Below are positions 11,060 to 20,489 of a stretch of 64,000 nt of DNA, in pieces. Under the pieces are notes generated by a model. It was not told where the DNA came from and did no database searches. It saw nothing but the letters and a program-made list of their open reading frames with translations. The stretch's first letter is position 1. Every line of letters begins with the position of its first letter. Made by a program: the position numbers and the translations under genes. Source of the stretch: an uncultured Pedosphaera sp. (GTDB lineage: Bacteria > Verrucomicrobiota > Verrucomicrobiia > Limisphaerales > Pedosphaeraceae); assembly GCA_903918755.1 (NCBI GenBank), contig CAIXFN010000014.1, positions 265,570 through 329,569 of the forward strand, given 5' to 3'.

Positions 11060-11905
11060 ATGGCCGTTAAATCTTACCGTCCCCTGACCCCGTCGACGCG
11101 CTACATCACGGTAGCCTCGTACGCGGACATTACCAAGACCACGCCGGAAAAAAGCCTGGTCTTTACCCGGAAAAAAACCGGCGGTCGTAATTGTTACGGC
11201 CGGGTGACCAGCCGCGGCATTGGCCGTGGCAACAAGCAGAAGATCCGTAATGTTGACTTCAAGCGCAACAAACACGGTATCGAAGCTGCCGTCATTGCGA
11301 TTGAATATGATCCCCGCCGCACCGCCCGTCTGGCCTTATTGCAATACAAGGACGGCGAAAAGCGGTACATCATCGCCCCTGTCGGCATGGTGGTTGGGAA
11401 CAAAATCATGAGCGGTGCAGTTGCCGCCCCTGATCTGGGCAATAATCTCCCGCTGCGCACGATCCCGGTGGGCTTGGCCATTCACAATATCGAGCTGACC
11501 CCGGGTCGCGGTGGCCAGATGGTCCGCACCGCTGGTGGTTCCGCCACCCTGATGTCCCGCGACGAGGGCTATGCCCAAGTTCGCCTTCCTTCGGGCGAAA
11601 TCCGGCGCATCAATGAAAATTGCCACGCCACGATCGGCCAGGTTGGCAATACGGAGCATGAAAACGTAATTTTGGGCAAGGCGGGTCGCAGCCGTCATCG
11701 CGGTATCCGGCCGTTGAGCCGCGCCGTGGCCAAAAACCCGGTTGACCATCCGATGGGTGGCGGCGCCGGCAAGACCTCTGGTGGTGGCCATCCGGTCACG
11801 CCTTGGGGTGTCATCACCAAGGGCTATAAAACCCGCAACAAGCGCAAGCTTTCCAGCCGTTTCATTGTGACACGTCGGGATGGGCGGCCAATGAAACACA
11901 AATAA
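11060..11905 (+). CDS. rplB: 50S ribosomal protein uL2
   Basis: uL2 (281 residues, usual 270-280) is needed for subunit association and peptidyl transfer. The C-terminal [18 protein letters not shown] motif, containing the conserved His, is present near residue 235, and the zinc-free N-terminal OB-fold part ([12 protein letters not shown]) starts as in relatives. The stop is 6 bases before rpsS. The leader before its ATG (CTACCGAATTGT) has no Shine-Dalgarno motif. Confidence 0.98.
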   Translation: MAVKSYRPLTPSTRYITVASYADITKTTPEKSLVFTRKKTGGRNCYGRVTSRGIGRGNKQKIRNVDFKRNKHGIEAAVIAIEYDPRRTARLALLQYKDGEKRYIIAPVGMVVGNKIMSGAVAAPDLGNNLPLRTIPVGLAIHNIELTPGRGGQMVRTAGGSATLMSRDEGYAQVRLPSGEIRRINENCHATIGQVGNTEHENVILGKAGRSRHRGIRPLSRAVAKNPVDHPMGGGAGKTSGGGHPVTPWGVITKGYKTRNKRKLSSRFIVTRRDGRPMKHK

Positions 11906-11911
11906 TAGTTT

Positions 11912-12193
11912 ATGGGACGTTCGATTAAAAAAGGCCCGTTTGTTGAGGCCCATTTGTTGGAAAAGATCGCCAAGCTGAATAGCTCGGGATCCAAGAAGCC
12001 GATCAAAACCTGGTCGCGCCGCTCGATGATCACCCCGGACTTTGTCGGTCACACGTTCAACGTGCACAACGGCAAGGTTTTTAACCCGGTCTTCGTGACC
12101 GAAAACATGGTGGGCCACCGTTTGGGCGAGTTTTCACTGACCCGCACCTTTAAGAAACACGGGGCACATACCGCCAAGGCGGAAGCCAAATAG
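11912..12193 (+). CDS. rpsS: 30S ribosomal protein uS19
   Basis: uS19 (93 residues) forms a complex with uS13 in the 30S head. Family motifs are the N-terminal [16 protein letters not shown], the central [18 protein letters not shown] and the C-terminal [16 protein letters not shown]. It is in its canonical place between uL2 and uL22. Confidence 0.98.
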   Translation: MGRSIKKGPFVEAHLLEKIAKLNSSGSKKPIKTWSRRSMITPDFVGHTFNVHNGKVFNPVFVTENMVGHRLGEFSLTRTFKKHGAHTAKAEAK

Positions 12194-12200
12194 TAATTTT

Positions 12201-12551
12201 ATGGAAGTCCAAGCCATCACTCGCAACGTGGGAATGTCGGCGCAGAAAATGCGCGAAGTCGTTCGCCAAATCCAGGGTTTGCCCGCCGCGCAGGCGCAGG
12301 CCATCCTCGCCGTGGTCCCGCGCAAATCCGCCCGCTATGTGGCCAAGACTTTGAAGTCCGCCATTGCCAACGCGGAAGATCAGGCCCGGGTCCAGAAGAT
12401 CGCCCATTTCAAATCGGAAAAACTTAAGGTGCTCAGTGCGGTGGCCGGTACCGCGCGCACTTCCAAACGCTTCACGCCCAAGGCCCGCGGTTCGGCCGGC
12501 CCCATCTTGAAGCGCACCTGCCACATTCAAATTGTTTTGTCGGACGAATAA
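12201..12551 (+). CDS. rplV: 50S ribosomal protein uL22
   Basis: uL22 (116 residues) has a beta-hairpin that narrows the exit tunnel, where macrolide-resistance changes occur in other species. The pattern is typical: [17 protein letters not shown] near residue 10, the [18 protein letters not shown] helix, and a C-terminal hairpin region ending HIQIVLSDE. The overlap-free spacing to rpsC is 8 bases. Confidence 0.97.
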   Translation: MEVQAITRNVGMSAQKMREVVRQIQGLPAAQAQAILAVVPRKSARYVAKTLKSAIANAEDQARVQKIAHFKSEKLKVLSAVAGTARTSKRFTPKARGSAGPILKRTCHIQIVLSDE

Positions 12552-12559
12552 ATTTTGTT

Positions 12560-13225
12560 ATGGGTCAAAAGACTAATCCAATCGGTTTCCGCATCGCTGT
12601 CAACAAGGACTGGCGCAGCAAGTGGTACGCCGGCAAAAAGGATTTCGGCCGGTTGCTCACCGAGGACCGCCAAATCCGCGATCTGCTGAAGAAGAAGCTC
12701 GAGTCGGCCTCCGTGCCCAAGATTCTGATCGAACGTGCCGCGAGCCGTTGCCGGATCACGATTCTTACCGCCCGCCCGGGTGTTGTCATCGGCCGTAAAG
12801 GCGCCGAAATTGACAAGCTTAAGGAGGAACTGAGCAAGATGACCGGCAAGGAAATCTACGTCGACATCCTGGAAATCAAGACCCCGGAATTGGACGCGCA
12901 GTTGGTTGCCGAAAACATCGCTCTGCAGTTGGAGCGCCGGGTATCCTTCCGTCGTGCCATGAAGAAGGCCTTGCAGACCACCAAAGACTTTGGTGCCGAA
13001 GGCATCAAGCTTCGTTGCGCCGGCCGTTTGGGCGGGGCGGAACTGGCCCGGGTGGAACAATATCATTGGGGCAGGGTGCCCTTGCACACTTTGCGCGCGG
13101 ACATCGACTACGGTTTTGCCGAAGCAAAGACGGTTTATGGCAAACTCGGCGTCAAATGCTGGATTTGCAAGGGTGAAATGAAGATCGAAAAAACCCAGCC
13201 GGCGCCGTCGAACGCGGCCGCCTGA
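12560..13225 (+). CDS. rpsC: 30S ribosomal protein uS3
   Basis: uS3 (221 residues) forms part of the mRNA entry site and its helicase activity. The KH domain is visible around residues 45-100, with the [18 protein letters not shown] segment, and the C-terminal domain contains [22 protein letters not shown] in usual form. The start [12 protein letters not shown] is diagnostic. It is followed after 20 bases by rplP, which is one of the few genes here with a clear Shine-Dalgarno motif. Confidence 0.98.
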   Translation: MGQKTNPIGFRIAVNKDWRSKWYAGKKDFGRLLTEDRQIRDLLKKKLESASVPKILIERAASRCRITILTARPGVVIGRKGAEIDKLKEELSKMTGKEIYVDILEIKTPELDAQLVAENIALQLERRVSFRRAMKKALQTTKDFGAEGIKLRCAGRLGGAELARVEQYHWGRVPLHTLRADIDYGFAEAKTVYGKLGVKCWICKGEMKIEKTQPAPSNAAA

Positions 13226-13245
13226 TAATTTAGGAGAATTTTGTT

Positions 13246-13665
13246 ATGCCAATGATGCCCGCCAGAGTAAAGTACCGCAAAATGCACCGCGGCAGCCGCA
13301 CGGGGATGGCCTCGCGTGGTGAAAACGTTGCGTTCGGCGAGTACGGCTTGCAGTCCCTGGAACGCTGCTGGCTTGACACGAAGCAGATTGAAGCTGCCCG
13401 TGTTGCCGTGACCCGTTACATGAAACGCCGTGGCAAGGTTTGGATCCGGGTGTTTCCGGACAAGTCCTTTACCAAGAAACCTTTGGAAACGCGAATGGGT
13501 AAAGGTAAAGGGCCGCTGGAGTCGTGGGTCGCCGTGATCCGCCCCGCCAACGTCCTGATTGAAGTGGATGGCGTGACCGAAGCGGTCGCCCGCGAATCGC
13601 TCCGTCTTGCGGCAACGAAGTTGCCGATCAAGACGAAGTTTATTTCCCGGCACAAAATTAGCTGA
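13246..13665 (+). CDS. rplP: 50S ribosomal protein uL16
   Basis: uL16 (139 residues) organises the A-site tRNA pocket on the large subunit. Signature segments are [17 protein letters not shown] near the N-terminus, [10 protein letters not shown], and the RMGKGKG loop near residue 87, next to the arginine that is hydroxylated in some bacteria. The ATG is preceded by TTTAGGAGAA about 8 bases upstream, a strong ribosome-binding site that contrasts with the AT-rich leaders of its neighbours. Confidence 0.98.
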   Translation: MPMMPARVKYRKMHRGSRTGMASRGENVAFGEYGLQSLERCWLDTKQIEAARVAVTRYMKRRGKVWIRVFPDKSFTKKPLETRMGKGKGPLESWVAVIRPANVLIEVDGVTEAVARESLRLAATKLPIKTKFISRHKIS

Positions 13666-13675
13666 TTTTGATTAT

Positions 13676-13879
13676 ATGAGAATGTCGGACCCCAAGCTCA
13701 AAGATGCCACGCTGGTCGAGTTGACGGCGCTGGGCCGCGATTTGCGGCAGGAAATGTTTAACCTGCGGTTGCAGCAGGCGAGCAGCCAGCTCGAAAAGCC
13801 GGCGCGCCTGCGCCTGCTGCGGCGCGATATCGCCCGCGTGGAAACTCGGATGACCCAATTACGCAATAAAGCGGCATAA
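13676..13879 (+). CDS. rpmC: 50S ribosomal protein uL29
   Basis: uL29 (67 residues) is a two-helix protein at the tunnel exit. The sequence [19 protein letters not shown], followed by the [19 protein letters not shown] segment and a third basic helix, fits the family. I chose the ATG at 13676 because the frame is open upstream only by overlap with rplP; a second ATG two codons later is also possible. It is 10 bases after rplP and 10 before rpsQ. Confidence 0.95.
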   Translation: MRMSDPKLKDATLVELTALGRDLRQEMFNLRLQQASSQLEKPARLRLLRRDIARVETRMTQLRNKAA

Positions 13880-13889
13880 TAGAATTTGT

Positions 13890-14195
13890 ATGGCTGAAAC
13901 AATTACCACCCCCGTTGAATCGGGACGTGGCCACCGCAAAGAACGCGTTGGCCTGGTCATCTCCAACAAAATGACCAAGACGATCATCGTCCGGGTTGAA
14001 CGGCGATTCCCCCACCCACGCTATAAAAAGGTGGTCACCGGGTATTCGAAATTCTATGCCCATGACGAAAAGAGCGAAGCAAAAGTGGGCGATCAGGTCC
14101 GGATTGAAGAGACCCGCCCCTTGTCCAAATTGAAGAACTGGCGCCTGGTTGAGGTTGTGGAACGCGCCACTCAAACCACCACTGCGGCGGTCTGA
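13890..14195 (+). CDS. rpsQ: 30S ribosomal protein uS17
   Basis: uS17 (101 residues) is an OB-fold primary binder of 16S rRNA. It shows the expected [19 protein letters not shown] start of the fold and the [18 protein letters not shown] segment. It carries about 12 extra N-terminal residues (Glu/Thr/Ser rich) and a short Thr-rich tail, making it longer than the E. coli protein (84 residues). Confidence 0.96.
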   Translation: MAETITTPVESGRGHRKERVGLVISNKMTKTIIVRVERRFPHPRYKKVVTGYSKFYAHDEKSEAKVGDQVRIEETRPLSKLKNWRLVEVVERATQTTTAAV

Positions 14196-14212
14196 TTTAG
14201 CGATTTTTATTT

Positions 14213-14578
14213 ATGTTACAGATACGTTCCATTTTGGATGTGGCCGACAACTCCGGCGCCAAACGCGCGGCCACCATCGGTGTGATCGGGCGCAACAAGC
14301 GCTACGCCGAAATCGGCGACGTGATCAAGGCCCATATCAAGGAAGCCGCCCCGGATGGGACGGTGAAAAAGGGTGACGTGGTGGACGCCGTTTTGGTGCG
14401 CACCCGGAAGGCCATTCGGCGCGATGATGGCTCGTACCTGCGCTTTGACAGCAACGCCATCGTGATCATCGATAAGGAGCACAATCCCCGCGGGACGCGT
14501 ATCTTCGGCCCCGTCGCCCGGGAGTTGCGCGATAAGAAGTTCATGAAAATTGTGTCCCTCGCGCCCGAAGTGATTTGA
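14213..14578 (+). CDS. rplN: 50S ribosomal protein uL14
   Basis: uL14 (121 residues) contacts the small subunit and binds the silencing factor RsfS in other species. The sequence has the canonical [13 protein letters not shown] motif near residue 7 and the [16 protein letters not shown] motif near residue 92. It is 17 bases after rpsQ, where the gap is AT-rich (GATTTAGCGATTTTTATTT). Confidence 0.98.
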   Translation: MLQIRSILDVADNSGAKRAATIGVIGRNKRYAEIGDVIKAHIKEAAPDGTVKKGDVVDAVLVRTRKAIRRDDGSYLRFDSNAIVIIDKEHNPRGTRIFGPVARELRDKKFMKIVSLAPEVI

Positions 14579-14582
14579 TGTT

Positions 14583-14858
14583 ATGAAGAGATTTCACGTT
14601 AAAAAAGGTGACGAAGTGGTCGTTATTGCCGGTGCCGAACGCGGCAAACGCGGCAAGGTCATCGAGGTTGAGACCAAGAAGGAACGCGTGATCGTCGAAG
14701 GTTTGGCGATCATCAAGAAGCACATGAAGAAAAACCAGGCCAATCCCAATGGCGCCATTATTGAGCGCGAAGGGACCATCCACATTTCCAACGTGATGGC
14801 GGCCGAGAAATTTGACGCCCGCGCCGCGAAGCGGACCACGGCGACTGCCACCACCTGA
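14583..14858 (+). CDS. rplX: 50S ribosomal protein uL24
   Basis: uL24 (91 residues) is an assembly initiator near the tunnel exit. The KOW motif is visible as KKGDEVVVIAGAERGKRGKV at residues 6-25, followed by VEGLAIIKKHMK. The C-terminus is Thr/Ala-rich and slightly shorter than in E. coli. It starts 4 bases after rplN. Confidence 0.96.
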   Translation: MKRFHVKKGDEVVVIAGAERGKRGKVIEVETKKERVIVEGLAIIKKHMKKNQANPNGAIIEREGTIHISNVMAAEKFDARAAKRTTATATT

Positions 14859-14863
14859 TTGAT

Positions 14864-15412
14864 ATGAAACCGAGACTTTACGAGAAATTTGTCAAAGAAG
14901 TGCAACCGGCACTGGTCGCCAAGCGCCAATACAAGAACGTCCATCAGGTGCCGCGCATGGAGAAGATTGTGGTCAACATGGGTGTCAGCGCCTCCCTCGA
15001 AAAGGGTGCGATTGATGACGCCGCCAAGGATCTGGCCATGATCACCGGTCGCAAGCCGGTCATCAGCATGAGCCGCAAGGCGATCGCCAACTTTAAGTTG
15101 CGGGAAAATCAGCCCATTGGCTGCCGCGTTACCCTGCGTCGCGAAGCGATGTATGAGTTTTTCGACCGCCTCGTGGCGGCCGCGCTGCCCCGCATCCGTG
15201 ATTTTCGCGGCACCTCCACCCGTTCTTTTGATGGCCGGGGCAATTATTCCATCGGAATCTCCGACCAGACGATTTTCCCCGAAATCGAGTTGGAAAAGAT
15301 CAAGCGTCAGCAGGGCATGGATATTACTATTGTAACCAGCGCCCCGACCGATGCGGAAGCGATGGATTTGTTGAAACTGATGGGCATGCCTTTTGCCGAA
15401 GGAGGACGCTGA
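14864..15412 (+). CDS. rplE: 50S ribosomal protein uL5
   Basis: uL5 (182 residues) binds 5S rRNA and contacts P-site tRNA. Conserved parts are KIVVNMGVSASLEKG near residue 35, RKPVISMSRKAIANFKLREN near residue 65, and the DQTIFPEIELEKI stretch near residue 135. The gene lies 5 bases after rplX and 3 bases before rpsN, so they are probably translationally coupled. Confidence 0.98.
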   Translation: MKPRLYEKFVKEVQPALVAKRQYKNVHQVPRMEKIVVNMGVSASLEKGAIDDAAKDLAMITGRKPVISMSRKAIANFKLRENQPIGCRVTLRREAMYEFFDRLVAAALPRIRDFRGTSTRSFDGRGNYSIGISDQTIFPEIELEKIKRQQGMDITIVTSAPTDAEAMDLLKLMGMPFAEGGR

Positions 15413-15415
15413 TTT

Positions 15416-15685
15416 ATGGCTAAGAAATCGTGGTTGGAACGTAACAAAAAGAAGGCGGAAACGGTCAAGAAGTACGCCGCGATCCGCGCTGAACTGAAAG
15501 CCAAGGGCGATTACGCCGGTCTGGCCAAATTGCCGCGCAACGCGAGCCCGACCCGGGTGGTCAATCGTTGTGCCATGAGCGGTCGCCGTCACGGCTACCT
15601 GCGCAAGTTCAACTGCTCACGAATGACGTTTCGTGAAGGTGCCTTGAATGGGCTGATTCCCGGAGTAACCAAAGCCAGCTGGTAA
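15416..15685 (+). CDS. rpsN: 30S ribosomal protein uS14 (zinc-free long form)
   Basis: At 89 residues this is the long uS14 type. The zinc-binding CxxC pairs of the short type are missing (single cysteines only, in [17 protein letters not shown]), so it is predicted not to bind zinc. It ends with the family motif [11 protein letters not shown]. The start ATG follows the rplE stop by 3 bases, downstream of AGGAGG in the rplE coding end (15402-15407), a good ribosome-binding site. Confidence 0.97.
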   Translation: MAKKSWLERNKKKAETVKKYAAIRAELKAKGDYAGLAKLPRNASPTRVVNRCAMSGRRHGYLRKFNCSRMTFREGALNGLIPGVTKASW

Positions 15686-15689
15686 GACT

Positions 15690-16076
15690 ATGACTGATAC
15701 AATTTCTGACATGTTGACCCGCATTCGCAACGCCAGCCGCGTGCAATTGCCGGTCGTGGAAATGCCCCACTCCAAAATGAAGGAGAGCATCGCCTGGATC
15801 CTGAAGAAGGAAGGCTATGTGGCGGAGGTTGCTGTGGAAACCAAGTTTCCCAAGACCATTAAGATGAAGCTCAAGTATGAAGGCAAGCGGAGCGTCATCG
15901 AAGGATTGAAGCGGATCAGCAGCCCCGGGCTGCGCCGTTACGTGGGCGCCACGGAAATTCCCCGCGTCCTCGGTGGGCTTGGCATCTCGGTGGTCTCGAC
16001 TTCCCAGGGAGTGATGACCGGCACCCAGGCTCGCAAGAGCAATCTGGGCGGTGAACTTATTTGTTACGTCTGGTAA
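15690..16076 (+). CDS. rpsH: 30S ribosomal protein uS8
   Basis: uS8 (128 residues) is a primary 16S rRNA binder and, in E. coli, the translational repressor of the spc operon. It begins with the typical TDTISDMLTRIRNASRV and ends with the C-terminal SNLGGELICYVW; the STSQGVMTGTQARK loop contacts rRNA helix 21. It is 4 bases after rpsN. Confidence 0.98.
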   Translation: MTDTISDMLTRIRNASRVQLPVVEMPHSKMKESIAWILKKEGYVAEVAVETKFPKTIKMKLKYEGKRSVIEGLKRISSPGLRRYVGATEIPRVLGGLGISVVSTSQGVMTGTQARKSNLGGELICYVW

Positions 16077-16092
16077 TTTAGGAGAGAACGTT

Positions 16093-16629
16093 ATGTCACG
16101 TATTGGAAAACAGCCGATTATTGTCCCGGCCAAGGTAAAGGTCAGTGTCAGCGGGCAAAAAGTCTCGGTCGAGGGGCCCAAGGGCAAGCTCGCCATCGAG
16201 TTGCATCGCCGGACCAGCCTGACCGTGTCCGACGGCAAAATTGTGGTGACTCGCGACGGCGAAGATGCCCAAGCCAAGGCCATGCACGGTCTGAGCCGCG
16301 CTTTGGTCAATAACATGGTCAAGGGCGTCAGTGAAGGATTTGTCAAACGTCTGGGCATTCAGGGCGTCGGTTTTAAAGCCGCCGTTCAAGGTAAGAATGT
16401 CAATCTGAGCCTCGGGTATTCCCACCCTTTGCTCTACCCCATCCCCGACCAGATCAAGGTCACGGTTGAGGAGAATACCAAATTGACGATTGAAGGGCCG
16501 GATAAGCAAGTCGTCGGCAAAGTAGCTTCGGAAATCCGCAGCTTCTACCCGCCGGAACCTTACAAGGGTAAAGGTGTCCGTTATGACGATGAGAAGGTCA
16601 TCCGGAAAGAAGGCAAAACAGTCCAGTAA
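16093..16629 (+). CDS. rplF: 50S ribosomal protein uL6
   Basis: uL6 (178 residues) is a two-domain protein near the sarcin-ricin loop. It begins SRIGKQPIIVPAKVKV and ends with the conserved EPYKGKGVRY segment. I chose the ATG at 16093 because a clear Shine-Dalgarno motif, TTTAGGAGAG, lies about 9 bases upstream and the N-terminus matches the family; earlier in-frame codons fall inside rpsH. Confidence 0.98.
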   Translation: MSRIGKQPIIVPAKVKVSVSGQKVSVEGPKGKLAIELHRRTSLTVSDGKIVVTRDGEDAQAKAMHGLSRALVNNMVKGVSEGFVKRLGIQGVGFKAAVQGKNVNLSLGYSHPLLYPIPDQIKVTVEENTKLTIEGPDKQVVGKVASEIRSFYPPEPYKGKGVRYDDEKVIRKEGKTVQ

Positions 16630-16653
16630 GGCTAATCTGGTTACGGCCATACC

Positions 16654-17034
16654 GTGACCAAAATCAAAATGAGAACCCAAAAGAAACAGAGATTACAGCA
16701 GCTGCGCCGTTGGCGAATTCGCAAAAAAGTTACCGGCACCAGCTCCCGCCCCCGGATGAGTGTTTGCTTCACGAATCAAAACATTCACGTGCAATTTATT
16801 GACGATACGGCGGGTGTTACTTTGACTGCGGCTTCGACCGTGGCCAAGTCTACCCCCAATCGCGAAAATCTGGCGGCGAATGTCATTTCCGCGAAGGCGA
16901 TTGGCACTCTTGCCGCTCAGGCAGCCCAGAGCAAGGGCATCAAACACGTGGTTTTTGACCGCGGTTCCAAACGTTACCACGGCAAAGTCAAGGCACTGGC
17001 GGACGCTGCGCGCGAGGCCGGCCTCCAATTTTAA
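16654..17034 (+). CDS. rplR: 50S ribosomal protein uL18
   Basis: uL18 (126 residues) binds 5S rRNA together with uL5. The pattern RRWRIRKKVTGTSSRPRMSV, the VQFIDDTAGVTL strand and the C-terminal KALADAAREAGLQF are diagnostic. The start may be GTG at 16654 or ATG at 16669 (five residues shorter); both give plausible N-termini and neither has a convincing Shine-Dalgarno motif. Confidence 0.95.
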   Translation: MTKIKMRTQKKQRLQQLRRWRIRKKVTGTSSRPRMSVCFTNQNIHVQFIDDTAGVTLTAASTVAKSTPNRENLAANVISAKAIGTLAAQAAQSKGIKHVVFDRGSKRYHGKVKALADAAREAGLQF

Positions 17035-17052
17035 TCCAACTCTCTTAATATT

Positions 17053-17700
17053 GTGGCAGAAATTACCAAGACTGAAGGCGGGGATTCCCGCGGCGGGCGC
17101 AGCAACTTTGGCGGCCGGGGTCGGCGCAATCGTCCCGGTGGGGATAACCCGGATTCCGGGCAGGATGGGGCTAATTCCCAGGAACTGACCGAAAAGGTCG
17201 TATTTATTAACCGCTCCGCCAAGGTGGTCAAGGGCGGTCGGCGCTTCAATTTTAGCGCCCTCGTGGTCGTCGGTGACCGGCGCGGAAAAGTGGGCATCGG
17301 TCTCGGCAAAGCCGGGGAAGTTGCCGACGCCATTCGCAAGGGTGGGGAACTCGCCCGCCAGCACATGGTCAGCGTGCTCCTCAAGGATGTCACCATCCCC
17401 CATGAAGTATATTCCCAATATGATGGGGCCAAAGTTCTTTTGCGTCCCGCCTCCCCGGGAACGGGCATCATCGCGGGTAAAACTGTCCGTTCCGTTTTGG
17501 AATCGGCCGGTATCAAGGATATTTTGAGCAAATCCTTGGGTTCGAAGAACCCCGCCAACGTGGTCAAGGCCACCTTGAAAGCGCTGCTCCGTTTGCGCCT
17601 CAAGGAGGACATTTACCGCAGTCGCGGGCTCACGATTAAGAAGACCGAAACTCCCAGTTTGCCCTCCGCGCAAAGCCCGGCAGTGGTAACAGCAGCTTAA
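17053..17700 (+). CDS. rpsE: 30S ribosomal protein uS5 with Gly/Arg-rich N-terminal extension
   Basis: uS5 (215 residues; E. coli has 167) contributes to decoding fidelity and the mRNA entry helicase. The double-stranded RNA-binding-like domain starts near residue 45 ([19 protein letters not shown]) and the core ends with the [16 protein letters not shown] segment. Ahead of it is a roughly 40-residue extension rich in Gly, Arg, Asn and Asp, including [18 protein letters not shown]. The start codon is GTG. The next gene is rplO after 4 bases, so rpmD (uL30), which normally sits here, is missing. Confidence 0.96.
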   Translation: MAEITKTEGGDSRGGRSNFGGRGRRNRPGGDNPDSGQDGANSQELTEKVVFINRSAKVVKGGRRFNFSALVVVGDRRGKVGIGLGKAGEVADAIRKGGELARQHMVSVLLKDVTIPHEVYSQYDGAKVLLRPASPGTGIIAGKTVRSVLESAGIKDILSKSLGSKNPANVVKATLKALLRLRLKEDIYRSRGLTIKKTETPSLPSAQSPAVVTAA

Positions 17701-17704
17701 GTAT

Positions 17705-18217
17705 ATGCGTTTACACGATCTTAAACACCGTCCCGGAGCCAAACACCGTCGCAAACGACTGGGCCAGGGTGAATCCAGCGGCCACGGAAAGACCAGCGGT
17801 CGCGGTGGCAAGGGGCAGAGTGCCCGCTCCGGCAGTTCGATCCGTCCCGGTTTCGAAGGCGGCCAGATGCCCTTGATTCGGCGCATGCCGAAACGGGGCT
17901 TCAATAATGCTTCCCACACCGTTGAATACATCCCTGTCAATCTCGCCGCTTTGAATGACTTCGAAGACGGCGCCCGGGTTGACGAAGCCGCTTTGCGCAC
18001 CTTGGGTTTGGCAAACGGCAAACTCCGCCTGATCAAAATTCTGGGCAACGGTGATTTGACCAAAAAGCTCACTGTCGTTGCCCACGCTTTCAGTGGCGCG
18101 GCGAAGTCGAAAATTGAGGCGAAGGGTGGAGTTTGCGAGCTGATCGCTCGTAAACCGGCGCAGGTTAAACTGCCAGCCTCGACCCGGAAGCCGGCTCAGC
18201 CGAAGAAAGTGGGATAA
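17705..18217 (+). CDS. rplO: 50S ribosomal protein uL15
   Basis: uL15 (170 residues, longer than the usual 145-150) is a late assembly protein. The Gly/Arg-rich N-terminus (GQGESSGHGKTSGRGGKGQ and RPGFEGGQMPLIRRMPKRGF) is the normal family feature. The extra length is a basic Lys/Pro/Ala-rich tail. It is followed by secY after 20 bases. Confidence 0.97.
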   Translation: MRLHDLKHRPGAKHRRKRLGQGESSGHGKTSGRGGKGQSARSGSSIRPGFEGGQMPLIRRMPKRGFNNASHTVEYIPVNLAALNDFEDGARVDEAALRTLGLANGKLRLIKILGNGDLTKKLTVVAHAFSGAAKSKIEAKGGVCELIARKPAQVKLPASTRKPAQPKKVG

Positions 18218-18237
18218 CCTCGGGTTTTTAGCCAGAC

Positions 18238-19647
18238 ATGTTTGCCTCCATCGCCAACACATTTAGTAATTGCCTTAAGATTCCGGAACTCAAGTCCCGC
18301 ATATTCTTCACCATGTTGGTGTTGGCGGTCTGCCGGCTGGAAGCCTACATCCGGGTCCCCGGACTTGACGGGGCGGCGTTGAAGCAATTCGCCGACAGTC
18401 AGTCGTCCACCTCTGGCGGTGTCTTGGGTATGTACAGCCTTTTCACCGGGGGCGCTTTGGAAAATTGCGCCCTGGGTGCTTTGGGCATTATGCCTTATAT
18501 TAGCGCGACCATTGTGCTGCAACTGCTTACCGCCATCATCCCGAGTCTCAGCAAGCAGGCCCGGGAGGAAGGCGGTCGCGTTAAGATCATTAAATGGGGT
18601 CGTTACCTCACCGTTCTCCTGTGTCTCGGGTACGGTTTCGGCATGGCATTGGGTTGGGAGAATCCCACTTCAATTCCTGGTTTCAGCGGTTTCCAAGGTT
18701 CCTTGGTGCTTTATGATTCCATCTGGTGGTACCGCATTCAGACGGTGATTATTTTAACCACGGGAACCATGTTGCTGATGTGGTTGGGTGAGCAGATTAC
18801 GGAGCGGGGTATTGGCAACGGGGTCTCCCTCATTATTACCATTGGTATCCTGGCGCGTCTTCCCATGGCGGCTCAGTCGTTGGTGGACATGTTTCATCCC
18901 GCCAGCGGTGATGCCCGCTTCAACTTCGGACATGCCATCCTCTTGGTTGGCCTGCTCGCGGCAGTTGTCGCCGGGGTGATCGCCGTAACGCAGTCCCAGC
19001 GCAAAATTCCGGTGCAGTACGCCCAGCGCGCCGTGGGCAAAAAAATGTATCAGGGCGGTACCTCGTTCCTGCCTTTGCGGCTCAACTTCTCTGGCGTCAT
19101 GCCGATTATCTTTGCCCAGGCAATCTTAATGATCCCACAGAAGTTCTTCTTGTTCGTGGGCAGTTCCTACAAGATTAGCTTGTTTAACGGCATCGCCAAG
19201 ATGCTCAACGAAGGGTCGTTCTGGTATTTGGTGATTTATACCGCGATGATCCTGTTCTTTTCCTATTTCTGGACCGCCACCCAATTCAATGAACTGCAAA
19301 TCGCGGATGATTTGAAGAAGAATGGTGGCTATATCCCGGGAGTGCGTCCTGGACAGGCCACGGCCAACTATCTGCACAATTCGATGAGTCGCATTACTCT
19401 GGCAGGTGCGGTTTTTCTGACGGTTATCGCCGTCATACCGATCATCCTGGCCAGAATTTTGAACGTGCCCTATGCGGTCGCGACGTTTTTTGGCGGCACC
19501 AGCATGCTGATCATGGTCGGTGTTTTGCTGGATACCATGCGGCAAATGGAAACTCATCTCTTGATGCGCCATTATGACGGTTTCCTGCGCGGCGGTGGCC
19601 GGGGTGGCCGCGGTGGTGGTGGTCCGCGCTTGCGCGGTCGGCTCTGA
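18238..19647 (+). CDS. secY: preprotein translocase subunit SecY
   Basis: SecY (469 residues) is the channel of the Sec translocon in the inner membrane. About ten hydrophobic segments can be followed, the plug/TM2 region with GALGIMPYISATIVLQLL near residue 80 is clear, and cytoplasmic loops contain KIPVQYAQRAVGKKMYQGG near residue 256. The C-terminal end is unusual: after the conserved MRHYDGFL it has a Gly/Arg-rich tail of about 18 residues (GGGRGGRGGGGPRLRGRL). The gene is followed by map without adk in between. Confidence 0.97.
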   Translation: MFASIANTFSNCLKIPELKSRIFFTMLVLAVCRLEAYIRVPGLDGAALKQFADSQSSTSGGVLGMYSLFTGGALENCALGALGIMPYISATIVLQLLTAIIPSLSKQAREEGGRVKIIKWGRYLTVLLCLGYGFGMALGWENPTSIPGFSGFQGSLVLYDSIWWYRIQTVIILTTGTMLLMWLGEQITERGIGNGVSLIITIGILARLPMAAQSLVDMFHPASGDARFNFGHAILLVGLLAAVVAGVIAVTQSQRKIPVQYAQRAVGKKMYQGGTSFLPLRLNFSGVMPIIFAQAILMIPQKFFLFVGSSYKISLFNGIAKMLNEGSFWYLVIYTAMILFFSYFWTATQFNELQIADDLKKNGGYIPGVRPGQATANYLHNSMSRITLAGAVFLTVIAVIPIILARILNVPYAVATFFGGTSMLIMVGVLLDTMRQMETHLLMRHYDGFLRGGGRGGRGGGGPRLRGRL

Positions 19648-19712
19648 CGGCGCTCAGTCGCTGATATGTCTGTTCGCGGTGTTGCGATCGGACAACTCGG
19701 TGGCTGGTCAAA

Positions 19713-20489
19713 ATGATCATTCTTAAAACGGAACGGGATTTGGAGGCGATGCGTCCGGCATGCACGCTTGCCGGAACAGTGCTGGACGAAATTGCGGCAT
19801 GGATTCAGCCGGGTGTAACGACTCGGGAAGTGGACGCTTACGCCGCCACCCGGATTAAGTTTTACGGTGCGAAGAGTGCTTTTTTGGGTTACCGGAAGTA
19901 TCCGTGCCAGATTTGCATCTCGGTAAATGATCAAGTGGTTCATGGTCTGGCCGGCCCCCGGCGCCTCGAATTTGGTGATATCGTAAGTCTCGATGTGGGT
20001 GTCGTGCATAATGGGTTTATTGGCGACACGGCCCGCACGGTGGCGGTGGGTGGCTGTGGGGTGTTGGCGCAACGTCTGATGGATGTGACTGAAAAGTCAC
20101 TCTATGAAGGCATTGCGCAGGCGTTGGCTGGCAAACGGGTGGTGGATATTTCCCGTGCCATCCAGAATTACGTCGAAGCAAACGGGTTCAGCATTGTGCG
20201 GGAATTTGTGGGGCATGGGGTGGGGCGGGCAATGCATGAAGAGCCCCAGGTGCCGAATTTTGACGACGGTCAGCCGTCGAAGAAGTTGCGGCCGGGAATG
20301 ACGCTGGCGATTGAGCCGATGGTGAATGCCGGCCAGGCACCCGTAAAAATTTTAAATGATGGCTGGACAGTGGTGACTCAAGATGGTTCACTGTCCGCCC
20401 ATTTTGAACATACGGTGTTAATCACCGAGGCGGAACCGGAGATTTTGACATGGCCCGAGAAGAAGCCATCGAAGTTGAAGGATCAGTAG
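19713..20489 (+). CDS. map: type I methionine aminopeptidase
   Basis: The enzyme (258 residues) removes the initiator methionine from nascent proteins. All metal ligands are visible: Asp in SLDVGVV and in GDTART (residues around 95 and 106), His in [11 protein letters not shown] near 170, Glu in LAIEPMV near 202 and Glu in [10 protein letters not shown] near 233, plus the substrate His in NDQVVHGL. Its end overlaps infA by 40 bases, so the two are likely coupled. It is 65 bases after secY. Confidence 0.97.
   Translation: MIILKTERDLEAMRPACTLAGTVLDEIAAWIQPGVTTREVDAYAATRIKFYGAKSAFLGYRKYPCQICISVNDQVVHGLAGPRRLEFGDIVSLDVGVVHNGFIGDTARTVAVGGCGVLAQRLMDVTEKSLYEGIAQALAGKRVVDISRAIQNYVEANGFSIVREFVGHGVGRAMHEEPQVPNFDDGQPSKKLRPGMTLAIEPMVNAGQAPVKILNDGWTVVTQDGSLSAHFEHTVLITEAEPEILTWPEKKPSKLKDQ

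Noticed and set aside
16693..18072. Long minus-strand frame over rplR, rpsE and rplO (459 codons)
   Set aside because: Overlaps three conserved ribosomal genes and resembles nothing known.
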